A stretch of 64,000 bases of DNA from positions 155,161,057 through 155,225,056 of the forward strand of contig CM043952.1 in assembly GCA_014529385.2 (NCBI GenBank), in the 5' to 3' direction. Position numbers and translations under genes: made by a program. A model generated the notes under the pieces. It saw only the letters and a list, made by a program, of their open reading frames with translations, ran no database searches and was not told the origin of the DNA. Source of the DNA: Adiantum capillus-veneris. Lineage: Eukaryota; Streptophyta; Polypodiopsida; Polypodiales; Pteridaceae. Shown piece after piece: positions 10,450 through 22,647 of the stretch (position 1 is the first letter of the stretch; every line of letters begins with the position of its first letter).

Positions 10450-12628
10450 ATCTTCAAAAGGATAATTTTTTAACTTAATAAGATATCGTCGGGCGGATAA
10501 TCTTACCATGTCGTAGTACCTTGTCTTCATGTCGAAGGATAGTTTCCGGTTGTAGCACCTCTTCTTAGTCTTCAATAATTGGTTCTTTTGGTGGCTCTCC
10601 TTTGTAGGGCTTAAGTAGGCTCGTATAAAAAGCATTGTGTATGAGCCGATAGTTGGGCAACTTGAGTTGATAAGCCATTTCATTGATTGGCTTCAATATT
10701 TGAAAAGAACCATAGTAGCTTTTTGCTAGTTTAGCAAAATGCTAGTTTAGCATAATACTTTTGATGGCTCGCAGAATTTTTGATTGTCGTTTGCCTCAAT
10801 CGAGCCTCAGGAAAATTAAGTAAGACCCAATCATTTTCTTTGAATGTTAAGGCCCTTCTGGGCTTGTCAACAGCAGCCTTTTGCCTTTGTTGAGAGATGG
10901 ATATAGCCTCCTTAACCTTTTGAAAACATTCTTGTAGTTTCACGGCCATGCTTATCAGTAGAGTGAAGATCTTCCCATATACTTTAAGTAGCAAGGGCCT
11001 TTTAGGTCTTCCCTCTATGATCTCAAAAGGTGATTTTTCCGTAGTAGTATGGACAGTATTATTGTATGCATACTCTACAAGGGGTAAGTACTTCTCCCAT
11101 TGTCACCGTTGATCTACTTCTGCTATATAAGTCGTTAGTGGATCGAGTATCGTAAGATTGGCTATCTCACTTTAGCCATCCGTTTGTGGGTGATAGGTCA
11201 AAGAGAAACTCAATCTTGTACCTAGATTTTCAAATAGACCTTCCAACAATTAGTGGTCATTCTAGGATCTCTATCTGACACGATGGATTTTGGTAATCCA
11301 TGGTGTTTGAAAATCTGAGAGATGAAGAGGGTTGACATTTGGTGTGCCTTAATAGTCTTTTTGACAGGTAATAAAGTGTGCTTGCTTGCTAAACCCGTCG
11401 GCTATTGTCCATATTCCCGTATTCCCATGGATAGACTTGGGTAATCCAAAGATAAAATCCATAGATATACTCTCCCATGGTGAATTAGGAATTGGCACAG
11501 GCTGGAGTAATCCAGGGTTCTTGCCTCTATCATACTTAGTCTTTTGGAATACCACATATTTAGAACATACTCTTGTATGTCCACTTTCATGGTAGGCCAA
11601 TAGAAGTACCTCTATAATCCTCAAAGAGTAGGTTGATTGCCTCTATGCCCCGCATAGGGAGGAGCGTGGGATTCATACATGACTTTCTCATGAAGGGAGT
11701 GGGTAACACATAGCCTATTTCCATGGAGAAGATAGCCATCCTACAAGGTGAATGGTTCCTCTTTCTTTCCCAAAGCAAAGGATGACATTACATCTTTAAA
11801 GTCAGGGTCAGTAGCATACTCATCTATCATAGAAGATAGATCATTGTGGGTCGCTATAGACACCGCATTAACTTTTGGTTGTCGTGAAAGTGCATTGGCC
11901 ACTTGACTGTGCTCACCAACAATGTGAGCAATACAAAAATAAAATTGCGAAAGAAAATTTTCCCACCTCATTTTCTTGTCTGAAAGCTTGGTTTGCATCA
12001 TGAAGTACTTGAGACTTTGGTGGTTCGTTTGCAAAATAAATGGAGTCCACAAAAGATAGTGCTTCCATGTGTCTAGGGCATGTAGAACATCTAAAAGCTC
12101 TTTTTCGTATATGCCCAAGACCCGTTCATCAGCATTGAGCCTTTGGCTCTCATATGCTATGGCATGCCCTTACTGAAGCAAAACTGCTCCAAGGCAATCA
12201 CGACAAGCGTCACATTGACCTCAATTGGCTTTGAGAGATCCAAAAGCATAAGGACTGGTAGGGAGGTAAGATTTTCTTTGAGCTTGTCAAAATAATTTTT
12301 CTCTTTAGCAGTCCTTAAATACTTAACGTTCTTCTTTGTTAAGTCATGTAATGGTCCTGTTATTTGAGAAAATTTTACTATGAAGCATCGTATGCACACA
12401 TACCAATGAAGCTTCTTAGCCCATGTAGATTCCTTGGATTAGGCCATGCTTTTATTATTTTTAACTTCAATGGATCCATACAAATAACATCTTGAGAGAT
12501 AATATGACCTAAGTATTGAATCTCTTGAAGGAAAAAATTGATTTTCTTTTGGTTGAGAAAAAGCGTGTTCTCCCTCAATGCTTGAAAAATCACCTGGAGA
12601 CGTTGCTTGTGTTTCTCCAAGGACTTGG
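10450..12628 (-). pseudogene. Ty3/gypsy RT end, RNase H and integrase (3' half of split element)
   Basis: Read from 12,620 leftwards: RT thumb (EKHKQRLQVIFQALRENTLF, then EIQYLGHIIS), connection and RNase H (GIYEKELLDVLHALDTWKHY, then ANALSRQPKV), integrase H2C2 region (ESGHTRVCSKYVVFQK) and core (SPWESISMDFIFGLPKS). Integrase C-terminal remains lie at 10,994-10,731 and 10,683-10,480. Frames change repeatedly. It is the same family as the plus-strand copy at 14.3-16.0 kb and the minus-strand copy at 22.7-23.9 kb. The 5' half of the same element resumes at 17,959, with about 115 residues of central RT missing at the junction. Confidence 0.85.
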
Positions 12629-13952
12629 TGTCATAATAACTAATAATATAATTCTCCTATATGATTTTCTCATGTCAAACTAATCAAGGGAAGAAAAAGC
12701 TAGAATATTGGTTAGGTTGGTAGATTGATCATAGTAGGGATCCAAAGGGGGGGCCATCTGCAAAAGATCAATGTGCATTAATGGGCTTCAAAGATAGTAA
12801 GGTTCAGCCCATTAAGACTTCCAAAATGCTAAGGTTCCAAAATTCAAAGGTAATGTCCAATGGTCAAACCTTAGGGTAAATTGGATGCTTGTGGGAAGAC
12901 TCAAAAGTCTTCCCACATCCCTATCTAGGAGGGGGTGAGCCTTATATGTAGGGGATGTGAGAGAAACACACACATACACTCTTGCAAGCTCCCTTTACAC
13001 AAAGGGCATAGTGGACACATGTCAATTCCCTAGCCCAGTTGCCCCCAAGGTGCATTCAAATCCTATTGGATGGCCATAGAGGTGGACCAATGAGAATTAG
13101 GCTAGAGTAAATTTAGTTTAATTCATTTAAAAACACTTGGTAGAAGAACCAATCAAAATTAAGCTCTCTAGAAGACTATTGGATAGTCTCCCAAGGGGTC
13201 CAATCAGCATTCAATAGCCCAATGGCTTGCCTGATTATTGTTGGCCAGAAGACTAAGAGGTCTAATGAGATTTTCATTGCATTATTTAAATATCTAAAGC
13301 TCTCACAAAAGGGGAAAGGGGGACACATGTCACAAGGCTATCACTTATGCTTCTTAATTATCATTGGCTAAGCTTTGCAGGGGCCAATAGGACGCTAGCA
13401 TGTGCGCATGCTCATCTTCTCTACCATGCAAATTACTAAGATATGCTAAGCTATTAAAAGTGATTATGTGAGGAGACATACTTCTTTCTCGCAAGAATAA
13501 GCCTTCTTTCTCTCAAATCTACTCTCATACCCCACTAGCTCTCACCATCTTCAAAGGTGTGTGAGGTCTTGTGTGGGAGACCGTTGTTGTGTTTTCAAGT
13601 GTCAGATTGGTGCTTGAAGCTTCCATCTTCATTGCCCCAGCAAGTTATTGAAGGAGCACAAAGTATTGTATTATAAAATGTCTCCCTTGAAGGGGGAAAC
13701 CTATAATACAAAGTCTTTTGGAGGGGGGATTGGCTCCATGTAAATCCGGTCCTCAATTGTTGTCAACAACAGCTTAATTTATCTCTTTTTTTGAAGTATT
13801 GTTCATGCCTATCTAACTAGGTGGTATGCTCTTGTTGCTCTCTCCATCCAAGCACACTTGTTATGATCATTAGGAATCTATTCTAATGAAATGCTCACTA
13901 TGTATATGTCATTTTCCACTACATACAAGTTACTAGACCATTAAATGTTACA
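12629..13952 (+). mobile_element. 5' LTR of nested plus-strand gypsy element
   Basis: The LTR starts TGTCATAATAACTAATAT and ends CATTAAATGTTACA, and the same ends bound 16,450-17,958. It is followed after one base by a primer site. The two LTRs differ at many positions and in length (1,324 versus 1,509 bp), so the copy is old. Confidence 0.85.
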
Positions 13953-13953
13953 T

Positions 13954-13967
13954 TGGTATCAAAGCCC
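13954..13967 (+). other. Primer binding site, initiator-Met type
   Basis: TGGTATCAAAGCCC directly follows the LTR; it matches the plant initiator-Met tRNA complement except for A in place of G at position 9. Confidence 0.8.
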
Positions 13968-14322
13968 AACGTTTCTCTTTTCTTGCTCAAGAAGAGAGGT
14001 CCTCAAGTTAACTATAAATGGTTGGTATTATTAATTTCAATTGAGTAACTAGAATAGGGATTTTTCAACCTTGCAGTGCTACTGCTTCGTGCAGATAACG
14101 GGGCATCACCGTCAAGAGCTATGTTCTTAATAGTGGAGTCCTATAGGGCTTGCCTATGGCTTAACCACTATTGAGTTATTAGAAGCTTGACAGGAGCCGG
14201 TACTATTTTGGTGGTGAAAGACCCGCTCTTCTATTACTTGCAATTAATGATATTTGAGCCACGGTATAGGAGCTTGAGTGCTTTTCTAAAGGGGTTAAGA
14301 GGAGTAGCAACTAGGGCTTGAA
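13968..14322 (+). other. Leader of nested gypsy element, gag to RT deleted
   Basis: Only about 350 bases separate the primer site from RNase H. No gag, protease or RT can be read, so several kilobases of the normal internal region have been lost. Confidence 0.6.
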
Positions 14323-15985
14323 ATGTCGAAGTACAAGCCATTTGAGGTCCAATGTGATACTTGTGGTGATTGCCTTGGAGCTGTTTTTCTCCAAGAAGGG
14401 CACGCCATAGCCTACAAAAGTCGAAGGGTCAACCTTGTTGAGCAAGCTCTAGGCATATATGAAAAGGAGCTCCTTGCAATTCTACATGTCTTAGACTCGT
14501 GGAAGCACTATTTATTGGGGACTCCTTTCATTTTGCGGACAGATCACCAAAGCCTTAAGTACTTCAATACGCATACCAAGCTCTCTGACAAACAAATGAG
14601 GTGGGCAAAATTACTTTTGCAATTTCATTTTCATATTGTTCACATTCCTGGCAAGCATACTCAAGTAGTCGATGCACGCTATTGATCCCAATTTTAGAGA
14701 GGTGATTTTAGCCCTTGCACTAGGGAAGAAAGAGGAACCATTTACCTTACAAGATGGTTATCTTCTCTTTGGCAATAGACTATGTGTTACTAACTCACTA
14801 CGTAAGAAAGTAATGTATGAATCTCATGCTCCTCCTTATGTGGGGCATAGAGGGATTTAGTCTACCCGAAAAGGGATAGAAACATATTTCTATGGCCTGC
14901 CATGAAAGCAAACATACAAGAGTATGTTTCTAAATGTCCGGTATGCCAAAAGAAGAAGTTTGATAGAGGGAAGCAACCTGGATTGCTTCAACCTTTGTCA
15001 ATCCCTAATTCACCATGGGAGAGCATATCCATGGATTTTATCTTTGGCTTACCTAAGTCTATCCATGGAAATACGGGAATATGGACAATAGTAGACAGGT
15101 TCAGCAAACAAGCTCATTTTATACCTGTCAAGAAGACTATCAAAGCCCATCAAATGGCAACCCTCTTTATATCACAAATCTTCAAGTACCATGGCTTGCC
15201 AATGTCCATAGTGTTGGATAGAGATCCTAGAATGACTAGTAATTTCTGGAAGGGTCTCTTTGAGAATTTAGGGACAAGGCTAAACTTCTCTTTGGCCTAT
15301 CACCCTCACACGGATGGCCAAAGTGAAATAGCTAACCTAACAATTCTTAATCTACTAAAAGACTACGTAACAAAATTAGATCAAAGGTCCCAATTGGAGA
15401 AATACTTGGTGTTAGTGGAGTATGCCTACAATAACACTTTACATACCTCCATCGAGAAAGCAGCTTTTGAGGTAATTGAGGCAAGATCTAAAAGTTCCCT
15501 GCTACTTGAGGTACATGGAAAGATCTTCGCTGCAGATGAGAATAGCCAAGACCTACAAGAATCTTTCCAAAAGATTAAGGATGCTATCTCTATCTCACAG
15601 GAAAGGCAAAAGACTATTGCTGATAAGCACAGAAGAGCTCAAGCCTTTACACAAAATGATTGGGTGTTATTTAAATTTCCCAAGGCACACAACGGGCAAT
15701 AATCCTATAGGACATCAATTGTACTATGCTAAGTTAGAAAAAAGGTACTCTTGTCCCTTCCAGATTATTAGGCCAATCAATGAGATGGCCTGTCAACTCA
15801 AGCTGCCCAACCATTGGCTCATACACAATGCTTTCCATGTGAGCCTTCTAAATACTTACAAAGGAGAGCCACCACAAGAACCAACTATTGAAGACCCACC
15901 GAAGATCGAGGACCAAGAAGAGGTGTTGCAAACCAAGTCCATTCTCCGACATGAAGACAAGGTACTAAGAGGCGGTATCCAATAA
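14323..15985 (+). pseudogene. Ty3/gypsy RNase H and integrase of nested element
   Basis: 14,323-14,685 encodes RNase H (FEVQCDTCGDCLGAVFLQEG, GIYEKELLAILHVLDSWKHY, VHIPGKHTQVVDA). After a frameshift, 14,672-14,860 gives the linker and start of the zinc-binding region. 14,902-15,702 encodes CPVCQKKKF and the integrase core (SPWESISMDFIFGL, IWTIVDRFSKQAHF, YHPHTDGQSE). The core keeps Asp in SMDF and VDRF, but the usual downstream D(R/S)D reads LDRDP and the Glu of DGQSE is present. 15,476-15,985 gives the C-terminal region after a frame change. Integrase-only copies like this cannot transpose alone. Confidence 0.85.
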
Positions 15986-16449
15986 TATCTTATTAAGTTT
16001 CAGAATTATCCTTTTGAAGATGCTAGATGGATGCAAGGCATACAACTAAAGGATAACCTAAACCTTGTCAATGCTTACAATGCTTCCCTAGAGTAGGCAA
16101 ATGTACAAATATTAAAAATGAACAAAGTTTTTGTTTTATAAGACTCTCTTTTTCTTTATTGTGCACAAATGTGAATTAGTATGCATGCTTAGATAAAGTT
16201 TGCAGAGACGACGTCTCCCAAACACCAAGTAGAGCTTGTCACTCTACTATGGACGAATTATAGGACTAATGTGCAAACATGCTTGCAGCAGTTTAGGCTC
16301 TCAAGCACCAAATGGACTAGTCATCCATTCTGGAACGATGTCGTAGGGTAACATAGGGATCCTCTACCCGCTAGCAAAAGTACTAATGAAGATGCTTTAT
16401 CTTCTCTACCCTATAGTCGAGCACGACTATCATTTCAAAAGAGAGGTAA
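15986..16449 (+). other. 3' untranslated region and polypurine tract of nested element
   Basis: No ORF. The last bases before the LTR, AAAAGAGAGGTAA at 16,437-16,449, are the likely polypurine tract. The segment about 16,010-16,100 has counterparts at 22,648-22,740 and 10,440 in the minus-strand copies. Confidence 0.6.
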
Positions 16450-17958
16450 TGTCATAATAACTAATATCTAATTCTGCTAAATAATTTTCTCATGTTAAAC
16501 TAATCATTTAATATGGGGAAGTCCCAGGGGAGAAAAAGCTAGAATATTGGTTAAGCTGGTAGACCGTCCACAATAGGGATCCAAAGGAGGGAAAATAGGG
16601 ATCCAAAGGGGGGGTCATCTGCAAAAGAGCAATGCACAACAATGCGCTTAAAAGACCCTAAGGTTCAGCTCATTAAGACTTCCAAAATGCTAAGGTTCCA
16701 AAATTCAAAAGTTGTGTCCAAAGGTCAAACATTAGGGAAATTGGATGCTTTGTGTGTGTCCCAAAAGTCTTCATGCATCCCTACATAGGAGGGGCCGAGA
16801 CCTCGTTGTAGGAGATGAGAGAGAAACTCACACACACACACACAAGCTCCCTTTACGCAAAGGGAATGAGGGACACATGTCAGCTCCCTAGCCCAGATGC
16901 CCACATGGTGTACTCAAATCCTATTGGATGGCCATGGAGGTGGACCAATGAGAACACTTCATAAAAGAACCAATAGGAATTAAGCTCTCTAGAACACTAT
17001 TGGACAGTCTCCCAAGGGGTCCAATGAGCATTTAGCAGCCTAATGGCTTGCCTGATTCCTATTGGCCAGGAGACAAAGGGGTCCAATGAGAGTTTAGTTG
17101 CATTAATTAACTACCTAAAGCTCTCACAAAAGGGGAAAGCGGGACACATGTCAGAAGGCTATCACTTATGCTGCTTAAATTTCATTGCTTAATCCTGGGG
17201 AGGTCCAATAGGGTGTGAGCATGAGCAAATAGCAAGAGGGGTCGACCAAGAGAGAGAGGGGGCTGATTTTTCAAAGGCATTATTGCACACACACACACAC
17301 ACACACACAAGTGTATGTGCGGAGTAAGAAGACTCTCTCTCTCTCTCTCCTTATCAAGCTTTAATGGAAAGCTTATCACCTACTCCAAGCTTGTGAGAAG
17401 GGAGGCCTACACCAACAACTCTTGGCTTTGTGATGCAAATCCAACCAAGAGCCAAGCTTAAATGCATGCTCATCTGAGGAGATGTACATATTTCTCGTAA
17501 GACTACTCCTTCTTCCTCTCAATCTACTCTCATACCCCGCTAGCTCTCACCATCTTCAAAGGTGTATGAGGTCTTGGGTCTGAGACCATGAGGGAATTGA
17601 TGTTGTGTTTGATAAGTGTTTTGCTTAGTTCTTGAAGTTTCCATCTTCATTGCACTAGCTAGTAGAACACAAAGAATTGTATTGTAAAATGTCTCTCTTG
17701 ATGGGAGAAACCATAATACAAAGCCTTTTGGAGGGGGGACCGGTTCCATGCAAATCCGGTCCTCAACTGTTGTCAATTTCCTAATTTCTCTCTCTTTTGA
17801 AGTATTGTTCATGCTATCTAACTAGGTGTTATACTTTTTGTTTCTCTCTCCACCCAAGCACTCTTGTTATTCTCATTAGGAATCTATTCTAATGAAATGC
17901 TCACTATGTTCATGCTATTTTCCGCGGCACACAAGTTACTAGACCATTAAATGTTACA
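16450..17958 (+). mobile_element. 3' LTR of nested plus-strand gypsy element
   Basis: It has the same termini as the 12,629 LTR. It contains a (CA)n at about 17,286-17,309 and a (CT)n at 17,333-17,349, plus roughly 185 bp more than the other copy. The flanks differ (CTTGG before the 5' LTR, CCACA after this one), so no target duplication is visible. Confidence 0.85.
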
Positions 17959-18571
17959 CCACACACTTCCGATATGTACCATCTTTCTTTTGTACTAAAA
18001 GGATTGGAGAACAAAAAGGAGAGGAGCTAGTCCATGCCGCTACTAGTTCTTGCATTTGCCTCATAATTTCCTCTTGTTGAGCTTGAGAAACTCTATAAGG
18101 AGGCTTGTTAAGCGGTGAGATTCCTGAGTAGGAGCTCAATTTGATGGTCATCATCCCCTCTTTTGGAGGTAAGTCCATAGGGATATCATCGATAAAAACA
18201 TCTCAAAATCCATTTAGAAAAGTAGACAAGTCTAACTCTTCTTGATTCCTACCATTTTTATTCAATAAATCATTAGCGTAATTAGTGGATTCTTTGACAA
18301 AAATCATGTACGGAGAAACCGAGCTTTCCATTGACTTATCAAAAGTAGGTTAATTTACCAGTGGTATAGTACGACTGGATTCACTAACATCTATATACAT
18401 TCTCTTTTCCCTGTAGGTGAAGTAGGTTCTCCTTTTAGGGAACTTCATGTTGGCAGCCATGCGGTTGAACCATGGTGCCCCTAGGATAGCATCCTCATGT
18501 TGGAGAGGAGAGATGAAAAAGTCTTCTTTGTCAACATAGCTTTGTACATGAAGCCTCAACTTCCCAATCAA
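17959..18571 (-). pseudogene. Gypsy protease end and RT N-terminus (5' half of split element)
   Basis: 18,571-18,350 on the minus strand holds a protease C-terminus (DAILGAPWFNRMAANMKF). 18,178-17,954 holds the RT entry region (LNKPPYRVSQAQQEEIMRQM, then SPILLVQKKDGTYRKC), cut at the LTR boundary. The missing following RT segment should connect to 12,620 but does not overlap it, so sequence was lost around the insertion. Confidence 0.8.
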
Positions 18572-18633
18572 GGGGGTAACGGAGGCTTGCTGTCCTTAAA
18601 AGTTGTGTTAGCAACAATCACAATATCTCCCAT

Positions 18634-19104
18634 CTAAAAAGCTTGAATGCCCAACTTGGTGGCCAACTCCGTTGATATGAAGTTTTGAGTAGAGCCACGG
18701 TCAAACAAGATGAAGGCATCATGTTCCCTTACCTTTCCCCAAGCATAGGAGAGAGGTGATCCTTTGGAATGAGCATCCTCTTTTGGAGCTTCAATGGTGG
18801 AAGCTCTAGGAGTCTCACTGCGGGCCTTTCTCTTGGGGCAAGAACAATAGCTATGTCCTTGCTTCCCACACTTAAAACATTCATGGTCCTTGCAAAAAGC
18901 TTCAAGATCTTCAGGAGAGAGTTTGTTTTTACCTTTGTAAACTCCCTTCTCCTTGGACCGATTGTTGTTGTTTTTGCTATTGGAATTGCCTTGGGAAGAA
19001 TTTTGGGCACTGGTTCTCCCCTTTGCATCACTTTTGTCTTTGTTTTCCATGGGCTTGACATTCCGATCAGCCCCTTGTTGGAAATTGATGCGAGAAGCAA
19101 TCAT
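18634..19104 (-). pseudogene. Gypsy zinc knuckle and protease N-terminus
   Basis: The 156-aa ORF starts with an Asn/Lys/Ser-rich linker, then a zinc knuckle CFKCGKQGHSYCSC, then the protease active-site region FILFDRGSTQNFIS. Where relatives have DSG or DTG this copy has DRG; the Asp is kept but the second residue is changed. It sits between gag (19,116 onward) and the protease C-terminus at 18,571. Confidence 0.8.
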
Positions 19105-19115
19105 GGTGTGGTGGA

Positions 19116-20154
19116 TTACTTTGGTGATAGAACCAAGTTGTTGGGAGTTGACATACTTGGCATTTCTTCAAGTAATTTCGCACAAAGATGTCCGTTTTGC
19201 TCGAGGAAGTCTATCTTTTGAAAGACAGTAGCCTTGAGATGTAAATCCCAAAACTTGTCCACATATTTGTGAATAGACTCATGGGAAAGAATCTTCAAAT
19301 TTCATTATTCGGTAAGTACTTTGTCCTTTGCATCGCTTGCAAGGAATTGCTTCATGATGGAAACTCGTAGAGTTTTCCACGTCTTTGGGGCTTTGCTGTT
19401 GCCACGAAGGCTTGCCCACCGTTGATGAGCCAATTTTTGGAAGTGCATAGCTACATGGCATAGCTTGGAGGACTCTGTGAAGCTCTCGTCTCCAAAGGCC
19501 ACATCAAATTTTTGGATGAAGGCCAATACTTTGTTGGTGGCCCCAAAGGTGCCATCATAGGTGAGAAAAGAGATATTCTCTCCCCCCTCTTTGAACTTCT
19601 TGAGCTTTTGTGACCTTCGCCATGCAGGGTATGATTTGCGATGTCCTCCCCTCTTGTATTCTCTAGGAGAATAGCCATAGCTTTCGTCCGAAGAGGAGGA
19701 AGATGAAGAAGAAGGACAAGAGGCTGATCTTTTCTTCCTTTGTTTCTTGTCTTCCCTTTTGGAGTGAGAGGAGAAGGATTGTGTGTTGACCATTTCCTCT
19801 TGGGAGGAGTTGGCAATCGTGTAGACCGCCATCTTTGTGGAGCCACATCTTCAGAGGAACTTAGGGATTCATTACTTTCTTGTTCTTTGGATTCCTCCTC
19901 TCATATGGAGAGAGTCTTGTTTTGGGGGTCTCATCAAGAGGCCTCCTAAGCTCTCTCTCCTCTTGGAGAGGAAGGCAAATCCCATAAGCACGAAGTTTTT
20001 GAGTAACTTCAACTTGCAAAGCAGGGTTTCCCATAGCTTGCTGCAACCTAGTAACAAGATAATTGACAAACATGGGGGCATCATCATTAGCACCTTTATG
20101 TGCAAAATCAAAGTTATAAATGTTCATTCTACTCTCTTGGTTATTTTCAGCCAT
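19116..20154 (-). pseudogene. Gypsy gag capsid region
   Basis: 20,154-19,861 starts MAENNQESRMNIYNFDFAHK and continues with a region rich in charged residues. 19,832-19,305 has a Ser-rich stretch then a capsid-like segment (FLTYDGTFGATNKVLAFIQK, FQKLAHQRWASLRG). 19,298-19,116 completes it (HKYVDKFWDLHLKATVF). One frame change separates the first two parts. N-terminal Met at 20,154 is the likely polyprotein start. Confidence 0.75.
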
Positions 20155-20518
20155 TCTAATTATACTTATGTGTTTACTTAGTGTATTCTTTGGAAATTCA
20201 AAACCTTAGTTGCTACTCCTCTTAGCCTTTGAAAATAATCACTTAAGTATCTACACCCACGGCTGAAATTGGTTAATCATAGAGAGTAGTGGAGTGGGTC
20301 TAATATTGCAGAGTTGCCGAGGGCTATATCCTCTCGAACTTATTATGGCTCAATAATGGTAAAGTCCTAGGCAAGTCGAAAAAGACCCCCTTATTAAGAC
20401 CAAAGCTCCCAAGGTGTGCACAATATCCCACATAGTGAACTCAAAAAAACCTATAATAGATCCTTGTTCCACTTACCCTAAAATAATTAAAAAAATCAAC
20501 CATTAATATGCTACTTAA

Positions 20519-21840
20519 CACTAGGTTGGTAACCTAACAGGACATAAAAGTGTCCTTTCATCCAAAACCATAGTAGATCCACTCATTTTGTAAAATCCTT
20601 TCATGAGGTTATAGTTCAAGGCCTACTACACATGGAAAAAATCAGAAACTTAAAAAATTTCTCATCTTTTGGTCACACCAAGCCTCCAAAGTTGATGGAC
20701 CAATACATTTTCATCAAAGTAGTCATTTCTTATGTTTTGTTGAATAAAAAAAAGATTATGGATTTTTGTAGGACTTGAGATAAATTCCCTAGTTAACTTC
20801 AATGGGTTGGTGATCATAATATATGATTTCTTCTCACTCACTATTTTTTGTTTTGCCAAAAGAAATAGGTACAAAAAAGTTGAATTTTTACCAATCTACA
20901 AACCTATCATCAAAGTTTCTATAGCCACGCTCAATACGAATAATATATGCATGTTTTCTTAGTTCCATGTTGTTCTTTAGGTTCATAAGGATCCATGGAT
21001 CATGTCAAAATAATAATACATCTCCTAGCAAGGGGAATCTTGGGGACAAAGATGAAGTGCTAAATACAACAAACATGAAAAAACTGGGCTCAACATTATG
21101 AGTTGTAGAATCCCATAGAAACTATTCAATATCTAGCCAAATTTGATCCTTATGACTAGATATGGGTACTACCTACAAAATGCATATAGTTGTCACAAGA
21201 AACTAGAAATATTGAAAAAGCTATACTTGATATATTAGAATGTTTCGTTTTCTTCTATAATTGAAAAAATCAACCATCGTTGTGTACTATGAAAAATAGG
21301 GTATTAGGTGCCCCAAAACTCAAGGAATATTAGCTTTATGTTACAATATGCAACATAGAAAATCAAAACTGCATTTGGATATCATGAAAGCTACCAAAAA
21401 CATCATAGAAGAGCTAAAATTGGCTAAAAAATAGGATTTGACAATTTTTGTAATTTGGTCATAACTTACAACTTTAACATTTATTTATCCCTAGAAGCAT
21501 CAGGACATGTTGAGGACTACTAAAGATAGTTCTCTAGCATTAAAGATCTCACAAACATGAATTCTAGAGTGGTATAGTTGCAAAAAGTTCAAAAAAGCCA
21601 AAAACAGGACCCGTTTTTTCAAACAGTTTAGGTTGTGAAATGTTGTGCAAGGACAAGGTTAAAGGTGGAATTGATATTCCAAAAAAATGTCATGTTTTTT
21701 TCAGCTCATGAGACAAATTTCTAGATAGATAGAACCTCAAAATCCATTTTGAAACTCTTGATATAATTCAAGGAAAATGGTCACTTAACAGGACATAAAA
21801 GTGTCCCAGTACATAAAAGTGTCCCATTACCAACCTAGTG
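20519..21840. mobile_element. TIR element (MITE-like, about 1.3 kb) inside the gypsy leader
   Basis: The ends are CACTAGGTTGGTAA (20,519-20,532) and its exact reverse complement (21,827-21,840). Both are flanked by TTAA, so either TTAA is a 4-bp target duplication or the inverted repeat is 19 bp long. Just inside each end lies GGACATAAAAGTGTCC or part of it, in multiple copies (20,540, 21,791, 21,812). There is no transposase ORF, so it is non-autonomous. CACTA..TAGTG ends suggest CACTA, but a TTAA duplication does not fit that superfamily. Confidence 0.65.
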
Positions 21841-21880
21841 TTAAGGACCTCTCTTATTAAGCAAGAAAAGAGAAACCAAA

Positions 21881-21893
21881 TGCTCTGATACCA
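21881..21893 (-). other. Primer binding site, initiator-Met type
   Basis: On the minus strand TGGTATCAGAGCA starts one base after the LTR end at 21,895. It belongs to the split minus-strand gypsy whose gag begins at 20,154. Confidence 0.85.
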
Positions 21894-21894
21894 A

Positions 21895-22578
21895 TGTAAT
21901 GGAAATGGCCTATGAACTTTGAGAATAGCGGAATTAAGAGAATTAGAGTGAGCATTTTTGTGAGATCACTTTGAGAACATAGAGGGTGAACTATATTGAT
22001 AGTAGCAACATAAACATAGTACTTAATTAACTTGGCATGAATAATACTTTTGCAATAGAGAGTATTAGAGAACATGATAATAGTTGAGGACCGGATTCAC
22101 TTGGATATGGTTTCCCCTCCAAAAGGTGTTTGTATTATAGATTCTCCCATCAAGAGAGACTTTGTACAATACAATCTCTGCGTTTCTTGTGACCTAGGTG
22201 ATGCAATGAAGATGGAAATCTTCATGCATCACAAACATAACCTAAACATTGCAAAAAGAATCAACTATCCCAAGCCTCAGTCCCAAGGCCTTAAACACCT
22301 TTGAAGGTGGAGAGAGCTAGCGGGGAATGAGGGTAGGGAAGAGGGAGAAGAATCATTCATACGAGAAAGAAATAGTTCCTCACTTATCATCACTCTTCTT
22401 GCTAAGCATAACATAATAGCATGGTAATGAAGATGAAGAAGATGGTAAAGTTAAGCATTGAAGCATGGCTCTTGGTTGGATTTGCATTCCATAGACAAGA
22501 GTGTTGGTGTAATCTCTCAAATTATCAACAAGCTTGGAGAAGGAGATGGAGTTCTTGCACTTTGCACTTCACACAATC

Positions 22579-22640
<62 letters not shown>
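21895..22640 (-). mobile_element. 5' LTR of split minus-strand gypsy, truncated at a microsatellite
   Basis: The LTR ends (minus strand) in CATTACA next to the primer site. Blocks at 22,080-22,310 match the 13,540-13,760 LTR, for example the sequences around ACACCTTTGAAGG and CCTCCAAAAGG. Its expected start TGTCATAAT is not seen: instead there is (GATA)n(GA)n at 22,581-22,640, then integrase-downstream sequence of another copy. Confidence 0.75.
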
Positions 22641-22646
<6 letters not shown>

Positions 22647-22647
22647 T

